NCBI GenBank assembly: GCA_963669155.1
Contig: OZ022596.1
Coordinates: 5,348,823 to 5,412,822, forward strand
DNA from: Arbacia lixula
Lineage: Eukaryota > Echinodermata > Echinoidea > Arbacioida > Arbaciidae
Reading direction: 5' to 3'
DNA length: 64,000 nt
Positions 35,730 to 46,514 of the stretch are shown piece after piece. The first letter of the stretch is position 1. Each line of letters begins with the position of its first letter. The notes beneath the pieces were generated by a model. The model did not search any database and had not been told where the DNA came from. It was given only the letters and a program-made list of their open reading frames with translations. The translations under genes were made by a program, and so were the position numbers.

Positions 35730-36100
35730 ATTAACTCTTAATGCCCTATTGATGCATTTTTCCACATATTCGTTTCCATACATCTGTACATTATCCTATA
35801 TTCCCTTCTGTATGTTACCCTATAACCCCTTCTATATTATCTACACATGATACATGTTATCCTTCATCACCTTCCATGTATATGTATATATTAACCGGTA
35901 TATATATGTATATACATACTATATCTGGATGCTACCCTCAGCATTTAAACCCTTTATTCCCTATTGATGCATGTATATGCATACTATATCTGTATGTTAC
36001 CCTCAGCATTTAAACCGTTTATTCCCTATCGATACATTTTCTGACAAGTATCGTATATATATCACAGAAGGCAATATCTTCTATAGCACATGAGGGGTTA
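35730..36100. repeat. Direct repeats of about 75 bp related to the TTAA family
   Basis: CATACTATATCTGGATGCTA, CCCTCAGCATTTAAACCCTT and TATTCCCTATTGATGCAT occur at about 35917, and again at about 35987 with few changes. TTAACTCTTAATGCCCTATT at about 35731 is a family end. Confidence 0.75.
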
Positions 36101-36139
36101 ATCCATCTAGCCTTTCCATCTCAGCCTCACCACCATACA

Positions 36140-36480
36140 GCAGAGCCGTGCCATAACCTAGGCGCTCATCTATAAAATGGGCGCGTATGTACCACGCCGT
36201 GTACGACCATCCAAGCGTGCAAACCAAATTCCACGCGAGAGTTCCCACCGCAAGTACGGCAAACCAAAATCATCGTCTCCCTCTCGTCCCCTTGCCCCAT
36301 CCCCCCACCCCCCCCCCCCTCTTTTTTTATTTGTATAAATAAGGTACATGCGAAAAGACCTCAATTATGGTCCTGGTTTTTATCAAAATGCAACATATTA
36401 CACGGTTAGCCGTGCGCGTGATGCCGGTTAGCTTCGTAAGTGGAGGACAGTGATTTTGTTTTCGCGCCCACAAAAAAGGG
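36140..36480. promoter_or_regulatory. CpG-richer island split by a C run
   Basis: GCGCGTATGTACCACGCCGT, CATCCAAGCGTGCAAACC and TTACACGGTTAGCCGTGCGC lie on either side of a C-rich run (36300-36320). Regulatory role is a guess from composition. Confidence 0.25.
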
Positions 36481-37946
36481 GGGAAAAAGTGCCAATTTGT
36501 GATGAAAATGTAAGGAAAAAAGGGAAGAAACCACATACAGAGATTTCTTTTTGAATAACTGGGAATTAGCTGTATCCACAAAATGATTCATAGTCATTTT
36601 TTAAGAATACATGAATGAAAGTGTGGTATATTAATGTACTGTCCTCTTACATTTATGAACCTAGTGAGATGAAGATTGAGGCAAATTTCATACATCATGG
36701 AATTTCATGAGTACGATAAGACAACTATTTGAATGTGATGTTTCGAACAAAAAAATGCAATATAACCAATATGTTGCCCTTTTTGCTTTTCACAATGACT
36801 TAAAGAAAGTAAACAATGTGCTAGAGACACAGGGAGGAGTGCATAAACGATACCAGAATGAAAAAGAAAACAATGTTACACACTTCTCAAAAAGAAATAG
36901 GAAATTCCACATTGTAATAATTCATGCATGAATTTCTATTTCTAATCGATCTTCCAACACATCTGATACGAACATATAAATACCATATTTAAAAAACCTT
37001 TGATAACATCGTAACACGGCACTCCATTTTAGAAGGGAATACATGGCATGATTTTTAATTTCTCAAAAAGCCGTGAACATCCTATTTACATGTTAATTCA
37101 AATAACATCTATAAAATATTCACATGATGACACTGTAACACATCCCTGCATTCTAGAAGGGATTGCTGTACAAAAAACACCAAACTAGCAATATGGCCTC
37201 CAGATTGGTTGTATAAAGACAGAATATCCCTTTACAGAAATTGTTATTTCTGCGATATCCCTCCTCGAAATCTCATTAAAAATTACCAACCCCCCGTCTC
37301 ATCACTTGACATAGAAGCCACCTTAATCTAATAATTTGGGCCTAAATTTGAAATCAAAACAAGCGCCTTGCGTATATGTTGACTTAAGATGACGACATGG
37401 CCAGCAATATGGAAGGACGCAGGGATCGAAGTATGTGGGCCTACAGTACTATGTTGGGGATATTACAGACTATGAAAATGCAGTGATTGGTTGAGATACT
37501 TCAGTTAGGTGTAAACCCTGATTTACTTCATATTTAGAACCAGTATCAAAATGTTTATATGTAGACCAACATTTCAATATGGTTTGCATTAATTTGTAGA
37601 CCCAGCTTTGAATTTGCATCAATTCATAAAAAAATTGTGTTTGAATTGCTTTATATTCACATACACCCTGGTTTAATTCATTAATGCATAGATTATGGGG
37701 TGGAATGGACCATTATAAGGAGTTCATTTTCGGTATTGAATTCCAAGATATAACATATTATATAATAATACCAGATGAGATTTGCGTGTATCACTCATAT
37801 CACAATGAAATATAGAAGCAAATTAATTTTTAACCCATTTTGCACCAAACAAAATGTTGCTCTATTTGTATTATCGATGCACAAAATGCTGAAGAAAGAG
37901 AATCAACATTGATCAAACAACTCCTTTTCATCATCATCGACATCGT
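36481..37946. other. Intron DNA, weak direct repeats, no gene recognised
   Basis: Units containing CATCGTAACACGGCACTCCA-TTTTAGAAGGGA (about 37007) and CACTGTAACACATCCCTGCA-TTCTAGAAGGGA (about 37130) are related. TTTTGCACCAAACAAAATGT near 37840 is a TTAA-family end. Confidence 0.45.
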
Positions 37947-38354
37947 TTAAGGTCCGTTCTTCCCACTTTGTGGGGTTAGACCATTCATTTCCTTGATGGC
38001 TCTCCTCCATACTATCCTGTCATTTGGGTCAATGTGGGTAATGTTCAGCACTTTTCTGTCTGCTTTTATTGTTTCCTCCCATGTCTTGCGAGGTCTCCCA
38101 CGTGTGTTCCTCCCAACAACTGTGAAATTCAGTATTTTCTGGAGCCAGTGAGTCTCTTCTTTCCTAGCCACATGGCCATACCATCTCAGCCTGCTCTTTC
38201 TCATAACATGTCCTATTCTTACCAGGCCCATTGACTAGAGAAGATCTTCGATTCATTTTCTATCTTTCTCATCCATCTGACCATCCTCATCTCAGCCTTT
38301 TCAATTCATTCGGATGATTTTGTTGCCCGTGTCTCGCAACCATAGATCATGCAA
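37947..38354 (-). mobile_element. Decayed LINE (non-LTR retrotransposon) C-terminal fragment
   Basis: Minus-strand translation shows the characteristic tail of LINE reverse-transcriptase proteins: YGCETRATKSSE, then AEMRMVRWM, then SRLRWYGHVARKEE, GRPRKTWEETIKADR and VWRRAIKEMN. The upstream part has an in-frame stop after KSSE and a frameshift before RIGHVMRKSRLRW, so it is a pseudogene fragment. The remaining domains are absent. It probably reflects a 5'-truncated insertion. The clade is not assigned. Confidence 0.85.
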
Positions 38355-38383
38355 GATTGTGCAAGATAAAGTACCACTCTATG

Positions 38384-38636
38384 GGAATTTGTATGTATTA
38401 CTGGTTACAGAATGGGACAATGGCACATTGAGAGTTAACCTGAGTGCATGCAATGCATGGAGATCGAGTTAACCTTCTGAGTGCATGCAATGCATGGGTG
38501 CATGATATGTGTAGTAAGTCAATAGGCTTTTCCTGACTTGCACTGTGAAAGTTAAGCTTATCAATACAATAGGTGCATGAAATGTATAGTAAGTCAATGG
38601 GCTTTTCCTAGTTTGGTGCTGGGAGAGTTAAAAAGC
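38384..38636. repeat. Compound direct repeats related to the 55-kb array and TTAA family
   Basis: GAGTGCATGCAATGCATGG occurs at about 38444 and 38477. GTATAGTAAGTCAATGGGCT-TTTCC (38588) and a TGTAGTAAGTCAATAGGCTT copy (38510) recur, with GAGAGTTAA ends. The order resembles GTAATAAGCCAATGGGG..GGGTTAACTCTC in the 55.2-kb array. Confidence 0.7.
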
Positions 38637-38768
38637 ATGACGACGGCCGTTCACCCACCTGTCAGTAAAGCTGGTACTGTATCAGTGCAACCGAATTTCA
38701 TTTGATAGCTAATTAATTATCTCCCTAATTTGTGCCCGTCACTCAGCCAGCTCTCTGGCAGTGCTAGG
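38637..38768. promoter_or_regulatory. Candidate cis-regulatory module before a purine tract
   Basis: GACGGCCGTTCACCCACCTG (E-box), GATAGCTAATTAATTATC (homeodomain palindrome) and GCCCGTCACTCAGCCAGCTC. A compact complex island directly before a purine tract. Confidence 0.3.
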
Positions 38769-39186
38769 AGTAGGAGGAGGGGCAGATCAGATTTCGACTG
38801 CGCTTGCTGGACGAAGAGAGGCAGGGGTAGGGATGGGGGGGGGGGAGGGGGGAAGGGTTATGTAGAGTCGGAGGATAATGAGGAGGTGGGGTAGATAGTA
38901 AGATAGGGATGGGATGGAGAGAGGAATGGGGTACAATATAGGTATCGGGAAAGGGGGGGGGGCAGGGGAGGAAAGAGAAATGGTGAGGAAGGGGATAGAG
39001 GAGAGGTGGGGAGGATATAGATAGATGGGTGGGGTTAGGAGGGGGAAAGGGATGGGGTTGGAGGAAGGAAATGAGGAGGGGAAAGAGAAGAGGATGAGAG
39101 AAGGTGGGAGACAAGAACATTAAGATGAATAGTGGGATTAAGACAGGTATTGTGTGTACTGTACAGATGAACATGGGAAGAGAGAT

Positions 39187-39228
<42 letters not shown>

Positions 39229-39350
39229 ATGGGTTAAAGATAAAGAGAGAGAGATGGGCAGACATATTTGATATCAATAAATAAACAGATAGATGGAGAT
39301 GAAGAGACAGACATAAGGACATAAGGAGAGAGAGAGAGGGACAGAGTAAA
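38769..39350. repeat. Polypurine tract, G-rich then GA-rich
   Basis: Multiple G runs (38837-38853, 38955-38963) and (GA)n at about 39190-39222. Confidence 0.85.
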
Positions 39351-39354
39351 GGAT

Positions 39355-39450
39355 CTTAGCTCAGTATCTTTCTGTCGTCAAATTTATGCCGTGCTCGCAA
39401 AGTGGGCTAATTTGATCAGGGCGACGGTCAAAGATTAAGTCGAGGGGTGG
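39355..39450. promoter_or_regulatory. Short complex island between purine tracts
   Basis: GTCGTCAAATTTATGCCGTG, GGGCTAATTTGATCAGGGCG and GGTCAAAGATTAAG (TCF/nuclear-receptor-like) lie between two GA-rich stretches. Confidence 0.3.
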
Positions 39451-39499
39451 AGAGGAAAGAAAAGGAGAGGAAAAAGGTAGGCGGGGTACAGAGTGTGTG

Positions 39500-39630
39500 T
39501 ATGTATGGATGTGTGTGTGTGTGAAAGAGAGAGAGGGAGAGAGAAAGAAAGTGAGAGAGGGAGAAAGTGAGAGAGGGAGAAAGAGAGAGAGGGGGAGAGA
39601 GAGAGAGAGGGAGAGAGGGGAAGGGTGATA
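39500..39630. repeat. (GT)n and (GA)n simple repeats
   Basis: GTGTGTGTG followed by a GAGAGAGGGAGAAAG tract. Confidence 0.85.
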
Positions 39631-40319
39631 CAAATATATGGAGATGTTTGAGGGAAATGTCCTAAGGGTGCATGTGCAGTCATAATGACTTATATAGCTT
39701 TAAAATGTAACAAATGTCTATGATCTGTTTAGTTTCTACGCTATATATGTACCTAGTTAGTTGACCCTCATTTTCTCTAATAATCATATTGAAAGGGAAA
39801 TCAGTCAAAACTAGGCAAACCCTAAAATATCAAGAAAATGTAGGATGAGTCACATATCAGCTTGTATTAGTGGACAAAGCAAGAGTATATTTAATCCTGA
39901 AACAGGATATTTGTATAATTCACAATTGTTTGCAACAATATTGTATCTCTTGTTGCACAGAGAATTTGAAGTGAAACAAATTCCTCTGACCCAACATTTA
40001 TACAAATTTCCACATCAACTATTCTTATCATGGAAAGTGATCTGGAAGTGTAAAAAATAGTACAAAATCAAGCAGACCATTTAGTCATATAGATTTAGGT
40101 GCATCAAATTACACTTCCTTCATTTGCAGAAGTGTCCACACATGTCACTACAAATAAAGATAAATGTATCCTAATTTCACCAAAAAAGGGTAGGTAATAT
40201 CTGTTCAGCAGGTCTAATAAACAACATAAACAACTTTGTATCAAAGATATCAGCCTGTTTCTAAGATACCAATACAGGACAACAGATTTGTAAGCCTTTT
40301 TTTTCTGAATAAAAGAAAC
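39631..40319. other. AT-rich intron DNA, nothing recognised
   Basis: No clear repeat or coding signal. Confidence 0.4.
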
Positions 40320-40560
40320 AGGGGTGAGGAATAAATCGGTGGAAACTAGCCATCAATCAAAGGTTGCTAGCGCGACAAGACACATGCTAGCAAATGTGAT
40401 TATAGTGATAATAATCACAGTGCCTTGGGGCATCATACACACACTCACTGGCGGGTGGTGTTGTCACGAACCGCAAAACAGGGAAATTACCCTATTTAAC
40501 TGTGTATGTGGCATTGTCAGAAACTCACACCAGTAATCATGGTTTTACACACAGTGGGGC
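40320..40560. promoter_or_regulatory. Candidate cis-regulatory module
   Basis: CCATCAATCAAAGGTTGCTA (TCF-like), GCTAGCGCGACAAG, ATGTGATTATAGTGATAATA-ATCACAG and GGCGGGTGGTGTTGTCACG. Motif and complexity evidence only. Confidence 0.25.
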
Positions 40561-41799
40561 AGCATTTTAACTGAAGAGATTTAATCATTACAAAGATTAA
40601 TCACTGCAATAGTATAGTCCTAATGACACTGATGTGTCAAATCCACACCAGTATAAACCAAGCACCTAACCATGCATTCATTCTGTGGCTTCAAATTAAG
40701 GATCTCTAAATCTGCCCATTTTTTTCATTTTTTTTCACTGGGAATAATAAGAAAAATACACCCTTGCTAGGAATTGATTTCAAATGAGATAATTTGAGCT
40801 CTTTTGTTAAGAATATGTCACCACAGAGATGCAATACAGGAATTTGCTACACAAGCACACCGTTTTCCCACCAGAAATGTGAAAATCATAAATAATTTCA
40901 CATCATTTGTACTCAGCATTCTTTGAGTGTCAACAGAAAACATATATTTGTTTAAACAGTGAAACTCAAAATCAGCTTATTAACCTTGTATTGTAATATC
41001 CCTTGTATGAAACAAATCAGACATCTGATTCTAATGCACTCTTACAGAAGACATGTGTGTTAAACAATAGGCTGTTTATTGACATTGTTTCAAATCATAT
41101 GAATAACTGTTCATCTTTGATTAAAGAATTAATTGCAAACATTCAATTTTTCAGAAATAAATAATTCTCACCCAACTCATTGCATACCAACAATGTTGGT
41201 GTTACGATCTCTTCATTGAAGCTTTGAACGTGATGAACAGTTCTTCATGTCAGTCAGGTACGGTAGGAATAGGTTTAGGAATGGTTAGAGGAGTAAGTGC
41301 CTTAAGACACACAGAAGTCTACACGTGGGACTTCACCTCCTTCCAGTGCACGCTAGACAAACTGCTTCTCCTTCAACACCAACCCTCATTTACAAGTACT
41401 AGTCTACCTCCTTCAGCAGGTTTAAGGACAGGAATTATGGCAGGAATTTTAGGTGGTGGGCAATGGAGTCTTGTATAAATAAAATAACTGCAGTTCTCTG
41501 AGAAAAGAGGTTTGAGCATCACGATCAAGACATCAGAACAAATCAATTACGTACTACTGGCATTTATGGATCTACTCACTACATCATCACAGCTATTTAA
41601 TACTACAACTAAATACACCAAATGGTGCAATTGTATGTAATGCAACAGTGGCCGTAATTGACACAATCAAGTGACAAGATTTGTCAAGAAACATTAAACA
41701 GTTGTCGGCTTACCTTTAATAACAGTACAGCTATGTATTTAACATGCTTACACACATATATCAGGAAGTTGCTTTCTTCATGTGGATGTTAAACAATAA
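40561..41799. other. Intron DNA, no convincing gene
   Basis: An 84-residue frame at 41224-41478 has mixed composition but no recognisable domain, signal or intron-exon context. I treat it as chance. Confidence 0.4.
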
Positions 41800-42270
41800 A
41801 GTGTCTGAATGAGCAGACTAGTGAGTGAGCTTGGCGTTTAACCGTGCGACGTTGGCAGGATAGGGGAAACAATACGGTGTGCTTTTGCGCCAGCGCTTTG
41901 ATTGAATTACCCAAACCATTCCCTCTAATTGATGTGATTAAACAAGGCCTGGGTTCGTCGTCGGAAGAAGGGGGGGAGAAGGGGGGAGGGGGGTGGTTGT
42001 AGGGGGAAACGCCGGAGGGATTTTCTCCCTTGAGGGAAAAGCCTGACGGGCAGTGCGTCGTCGTCTTCGTGTATATAGTCATCGTTTGATGATTGCACGG
42101 TTGGCAGAGGCTGGTCGTAAGGGATGGGGGTACATCGCGTGTGCACTGAAGTACAAGCGTGCATGGTCATATATCGTATCTGGCTCCCCTCTCTCGCGGG
42201 TTTGGCGTTCGGGGTTTAAAGTGGTGTTGAGGTGCGGGTTAAGAGTTTGAGGTTGGTTTGGAAGTGGGAG
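41800..42270. promoter_or_regulatory. GC-richer stretch, possible regulatory DNA
   Basis: CpG-containing sequence (GGCGTTTAACCGTGCGACG, TTTTGCGCCAGCGCTTTGAT, CTCTCGCGGGTTTGGCG) with a G-rich run at 41970-41995. No homology seen. Confidence 0.25.
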
Positions 42271-43163
42271 ATTGGGAGACTATTGTGAAAAGGTTACTTA
42301 AAGTGTTGTATCTACAAAATAATTTGAGTATGAAATTGAAATATATATACAAGGAATAGCTGCCAGGTTACTGTCTATTCAATTATGACTTAAAAATAGA
42401 GTTTATGCTTATATCAAAGTCAAGGCATGTTCAAGGCACAATTTAGCAGTATCAGAGAAACAACAAACCTGCCACATGATTGCATTTGATAGCATCAATA
42501 TCAAATAAAGCCCAAAGAGACATCAAATCATTTACAAGTAGACATTATCATTATGTAAATTATAACAATTATTTGATTGTCAATGCATCTATTTCAACTG
42601 AATATTTATATTACTATTTATCTGACTATTCCTTATCTACATCTTCTATGCTGTTTGGGAAAATACATTCATATACCATATTTTGATATCTCTTAGTGTT
42701 TAGGCCTGTTGTGTTATTTCTCTCCTAGGCATATATAAAGCAGCAAAGTGGATGAAATGACTTACTGAATGACATAAGTAGCCATTGGACCCTCGCTCTA
42801 CAGATGGAGAGTTAGATAGATGGGATTCTGGGCGATTTGGCCCCCTTATTGGCAAAAAGACAACAATACAGCCCCTATGATAATTGTATTTTTCTTACTG
42901 GGGATAAAGCACACCATGACTTGCTTTAAAAGAAGCCCCCAAAATATCCATTAATTCCTCTCCCTGCTTGCAATATAACACATTCAAATCAATACACAAA
43001 AGTGTGATCCCCGCTTTAAACCAATTTCTGCACCCCTTCCCGTCCCTATTGGATCTCTGGTAGAATGCCCCTGCATGCATTACCATTCATTGTGCATGCA
43101 ATATTCACTTACACTAAGTGCACGTGGTCAAGGGACACTGCTGCTCCTGTCTTAAAAACGCTC
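42271..43163. other. AT-rich intron DNA, nothing recognised
   Basis: No coding or repeat signal that I can support. Confidence 0.4.
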
Positions 43164-43254
43164 TTAACTCTTTATGCGCCATTGAGGCATTCTTGTACAA
43201 GTAATGTACGCAGAACCCATTGAGCAGAACTCTGTCTGGCACAGAAAGAGTTAA
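43164..43254. mobile_element. TTAA-family miniature element, best intact copy (91 bp)
   Basis: Begins TTAACTCTTTATGCGCCA and ends TGGCACAGAAAGAGTTAA, so the tips form an inverted repeat within TTAA duplications. The core is TTGTACAAGTAATGTACGCA-GAACCCATTGAGCAGAACTC. Diverged or partial copies recur at least ten times in the window. Too short to encode anything. The TTAA target suggests piggyBac-type mobilisation, which is an inference. Confidence 0.65.
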
Positions 43255-45569
43255 AGGACATGTGTGTAAATTGCATCATTGATGTAAAGTGTATGACATC
43301 AACCAATTGGTAATCATTACTCATAAAGCAATTATTGTTTTTTCTAGAGTACACTTTTGAGATAGTTTAGACAAATTTGTTATTTCAATTGGGGTTGTGA
43401 TATTGGTATGTTGAGAAATCCTCAAATAACAGTCTAGATTTGTTACGTTGGTAAGTGCTCAGTTGAAAGAAAGATAAAAGGTAAGCGGTAGTATAATGCT
43501 TATGAAGGGTCCCTTTAAAAAAGGTCTCTTCTATGACACTACTCTATATATATGGGTGAACACACAATGGTCGAAGTAAAAAGGTTGTTCCATTCTCCAC
43601 TCATGTGGTGATTCCTGCACATTTAGTGACTGGCTATCAATATTTGGCTTTGCTTTCTTCATCAACTGACGTTTCCCGAATCAGTCATTGTTTCAAAAGT
43701 TTTCTATTGGAATTTGTTGTTTCTTTACAAGGTTCGTTAATTCTCTGTTTTCTATGCTTCAATCCCACTTCCAAATGTGTCATCCGGCCCTTCTATCTCT
43801 CCTTTGGGAAATATCAAATCTGTTTCTTCCCCTTCTCTTTCTGATATATCTCCCCCTCACTTATTTCCCAAATTTGTATAAATCAACCCTCCCCCCCCCC
43901 CTTTCTCCTGCGATCTTTATCTATTACTTTTATCTATTACTTAATTCTCTTCCCCTTTTTTTCTAACTAGTAAGGAATACTGCATTCTCTCTTACCCCCT
44001 CTCTCTTCTTAATTATCTCTATCTCTCTCATTATTCATATCTTATACATAAGTCATCATATATCAAACTTTTCCAATTGTAGTGGGAAGTAATTGATCTG
44101 AACTCATCTTGCTCACTCCTGTAATCTTAAAATTTCTTACTTCTTTACTATTCAATTTTTGCCCAGTTCTTTCCATACATTCCATACTAACTTCTATAAA
44201 AGAACAACTCAGATTAACATAATTCTTCTTTCTTATTCTCTATGTGATTTTAAGTGTTCTGTTTACCAATTTACATATACCTTCTTCTTGAGATAACAAA
44301 GTGCATGCAAAATATTTGTAATATCATCACTACAAGTATGTGCATTACATACCGACATGAAACATTACACTAAAATATCCCCTGATTAGGCCCTTTAAGA
44401 CCATAATGACTCCCCTTCATAAAATTCCAATCCGAGCCGACAATCACGACATGCCTTCCTATACACGGGACTGTAGAGTATTCAGCCTGTTAATTAAATA
44501 GGTAAATATAGCACTTGTGCTCCATACCGCCACGACGAATTTAATAACGACCGTAGTCTAGAAACACAATTATTTGACGGTCTCTCTCTGCTTCAACGAG
44601 ACGACGTATTGTACGTTCATGTACATGTACAAGCACATTCCTTGTAGGGGAAAGGTATGCAGTGTCTGCTGTGTGAAATTAACATGGCTATTTACTTGCG
44701 CCACAATGAAATTCCTTGACTGGTATTTTAGTGTGGGTAGGAGTAATGAACTGGGGGAGGGATTATTTTTGTAAGGTCTAATTTCCTACAGGTTTATACT
44801 ATAAATTGATGCAAACATTGTGTATCATTTAAGTTCAATGAATGTTTGAGTATCCGATTTTCTGCTTTGAGAATATCATATTTTCCTTTGAGTTATTACT
44901 GTTATTTGGCATTTATATAAACATGAATGACTTCTGCTTACATTGAACTTATTTTTGCCTAATAATGATTAAGCTATCCTATTAAATCATGAATCATATT
45001 ATTTTTTATGATACATAGTGTACTCTCTTACCACTCTTTCTCCCTCTCTCTCACTCTCTCTCTCTGTTTAATATCTTTCTCCATACTAACCATCTCTGTA
45101 CACGTTCACATTCCGTTTAGGAGGTTCTTCCTAAATTGTTTACTTACAACAAATACAAAACAACTATTAATATCAAATGGCTATAACTTATCTGCTAAGA
45201 TGGGCAGTACATTCATAGGCAAACATATCTTCTTATATAGAGACATTGTAAGGTTTTACCAGGTCATCAAGCAACAGAATAACCAACTGCACTGAATAGT
45301 ATATATTGCACAGTATACCAACATCATATTCTTATGCACAAAGGCAAATAGAATAGCCCTCCCCCCTCCCCTATCAAATGAATAAATAAATAAAAAGGAA
45401 GGAAAACAATCTCATGTTAGATGAGAGAACATTATTTGCGTTGTCCGTCTGATCCATTGATCGACATGAACAGCACACACACTGCCGAATGTCATGAAAA
45501 TAGAAAATGAAGCTATCAACATGCTTGGGCACATAATGTTCCTTCTAAATGAGCAAATGTTTATAGAAG
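43255..45569. other. Intron DNA, no gene recognised
   Basis: Mildly pyrimidine-rich at 43830-44060 and 45020-45075. A more complex patch at 44395-44560 contains CTGTTAATTAAATAGG and CCGCCACGACGAATTTAATA, possibly regulatory. Confidence 0.4.
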
Positions 45570-45692
45570 GGGAGAGAGAAAGAGACGGACAGAGAAAGAC
45601 TGGGAACTCTAAATTTCTAAAAACATAATGTGCCTAAATCTATACAAGAGGAAAGACAGACAGAAATGGAAATAGAGAGAGAGAGAAAGAAA

Positions 45693-45730
<38 letters not shown>

Positions 45731-45900
45731 GAGAGAGATAACAGACAGATATAAACTGAGACTAGAAGAGACTGGAAGATAGACAGAGCCATGCACGTGA
45801 TACAGAGAAAGAGAGAGTAAGAGACATCTAGATAGAGACAGAGAGACAAGGGAGTCTGGAGAAGAGAGAGAGAGATAGGGAGAGGGGAGACGAAGCAATA
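45570..45900. repeat. Polypurine tract
   Basis: GA-rich with GACAGA interruptions; (GA)n at about 45700-45725. Confidence 0.85.
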
Positions 45901-46164
45901 AAGAAAGTCCCCTTATTGACTCTTACGTAAGCTAAGTGTACAATGCTAACAATAAGCAGGAGATAATTAACCGATGAATAGGTAAATTAGTACAGGCATT
46001 GTCGCACACCAGGCAATAATATTACACGCGCGCAGTGCCGCGACGCGACATGAACCAAAGTAAACCAACGGGACAGCTACGGCGGGAATGTGAGTCTATG
46101 AAGGGGTCCCTTGACAGAAAAACAACAACATAGCGTTCATGGTTTTGATGGTTTTCTATACGCA
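45901..46164. promoter_or_regulatory. CpG-rich complex island between purine and pyrimidine tracts
   Basis: TTACACGCGCGCAGTGCCGC-GACGCGACATGAACC and GACAGCTACGGCGGG. Located about 2.4 kb into the intron from the CUT exon. Candidate promoter-proximal regulatory DNA. Confidence 0.3.
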
Positions 46165-46191
46165 CCCCCCCCCCCCTCCCTCCCCCTCTCT

Positions 46192-46245
<54 letters not shown>
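46165..46245. repeat. C12 run followed by (CT)n
   Basis: C homopolymer at 46165-46176, then a perfect (CT)n at about 46196-46242. Confidence 0.95.
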
Positions 46246-46246
<1 letters not shown>

Positions 46247-46490
46247 ATCCACCACTGTCTAATATCTCTCTCTCCTTGCCATGTTAATACTTAAAATACT
46301 TTTCGCAATCACTAACTGGGTTGGACATTGTTCTACTGTATCTCTTTTTACGCTCATACGCGGCATTAGAAAGAAAGAGGGTCATTAATTAACACTTCCA
46401 AAATAATGCGCTTTCGGAGAACTGAAAAACTTTAAACATCAACGCGCGCTTAAACATTGTACAAAACAGGGGAGGCGGCGGGAGGAAGCC

Positions 46491-46514
46491 GGGGGGGGGG
46501 GGGGGGGGGGGGGG
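46491..46514. repeat. G24 homopolymer
   Basis: Twenty-four consecutive G, next to GGGGAGGCGGCGGGAGG. It could form quadruplexes or stall polymerases; length is prone to sequencing error. Confidence 0.9.

Noticed and set aside
41224-41478. 84-residue frame of mixed composition
   Set aside because: No recognisable domain, no splice context, and it lies within the Onecut intron on the opposite strand; chance frame is the simplest explanation.
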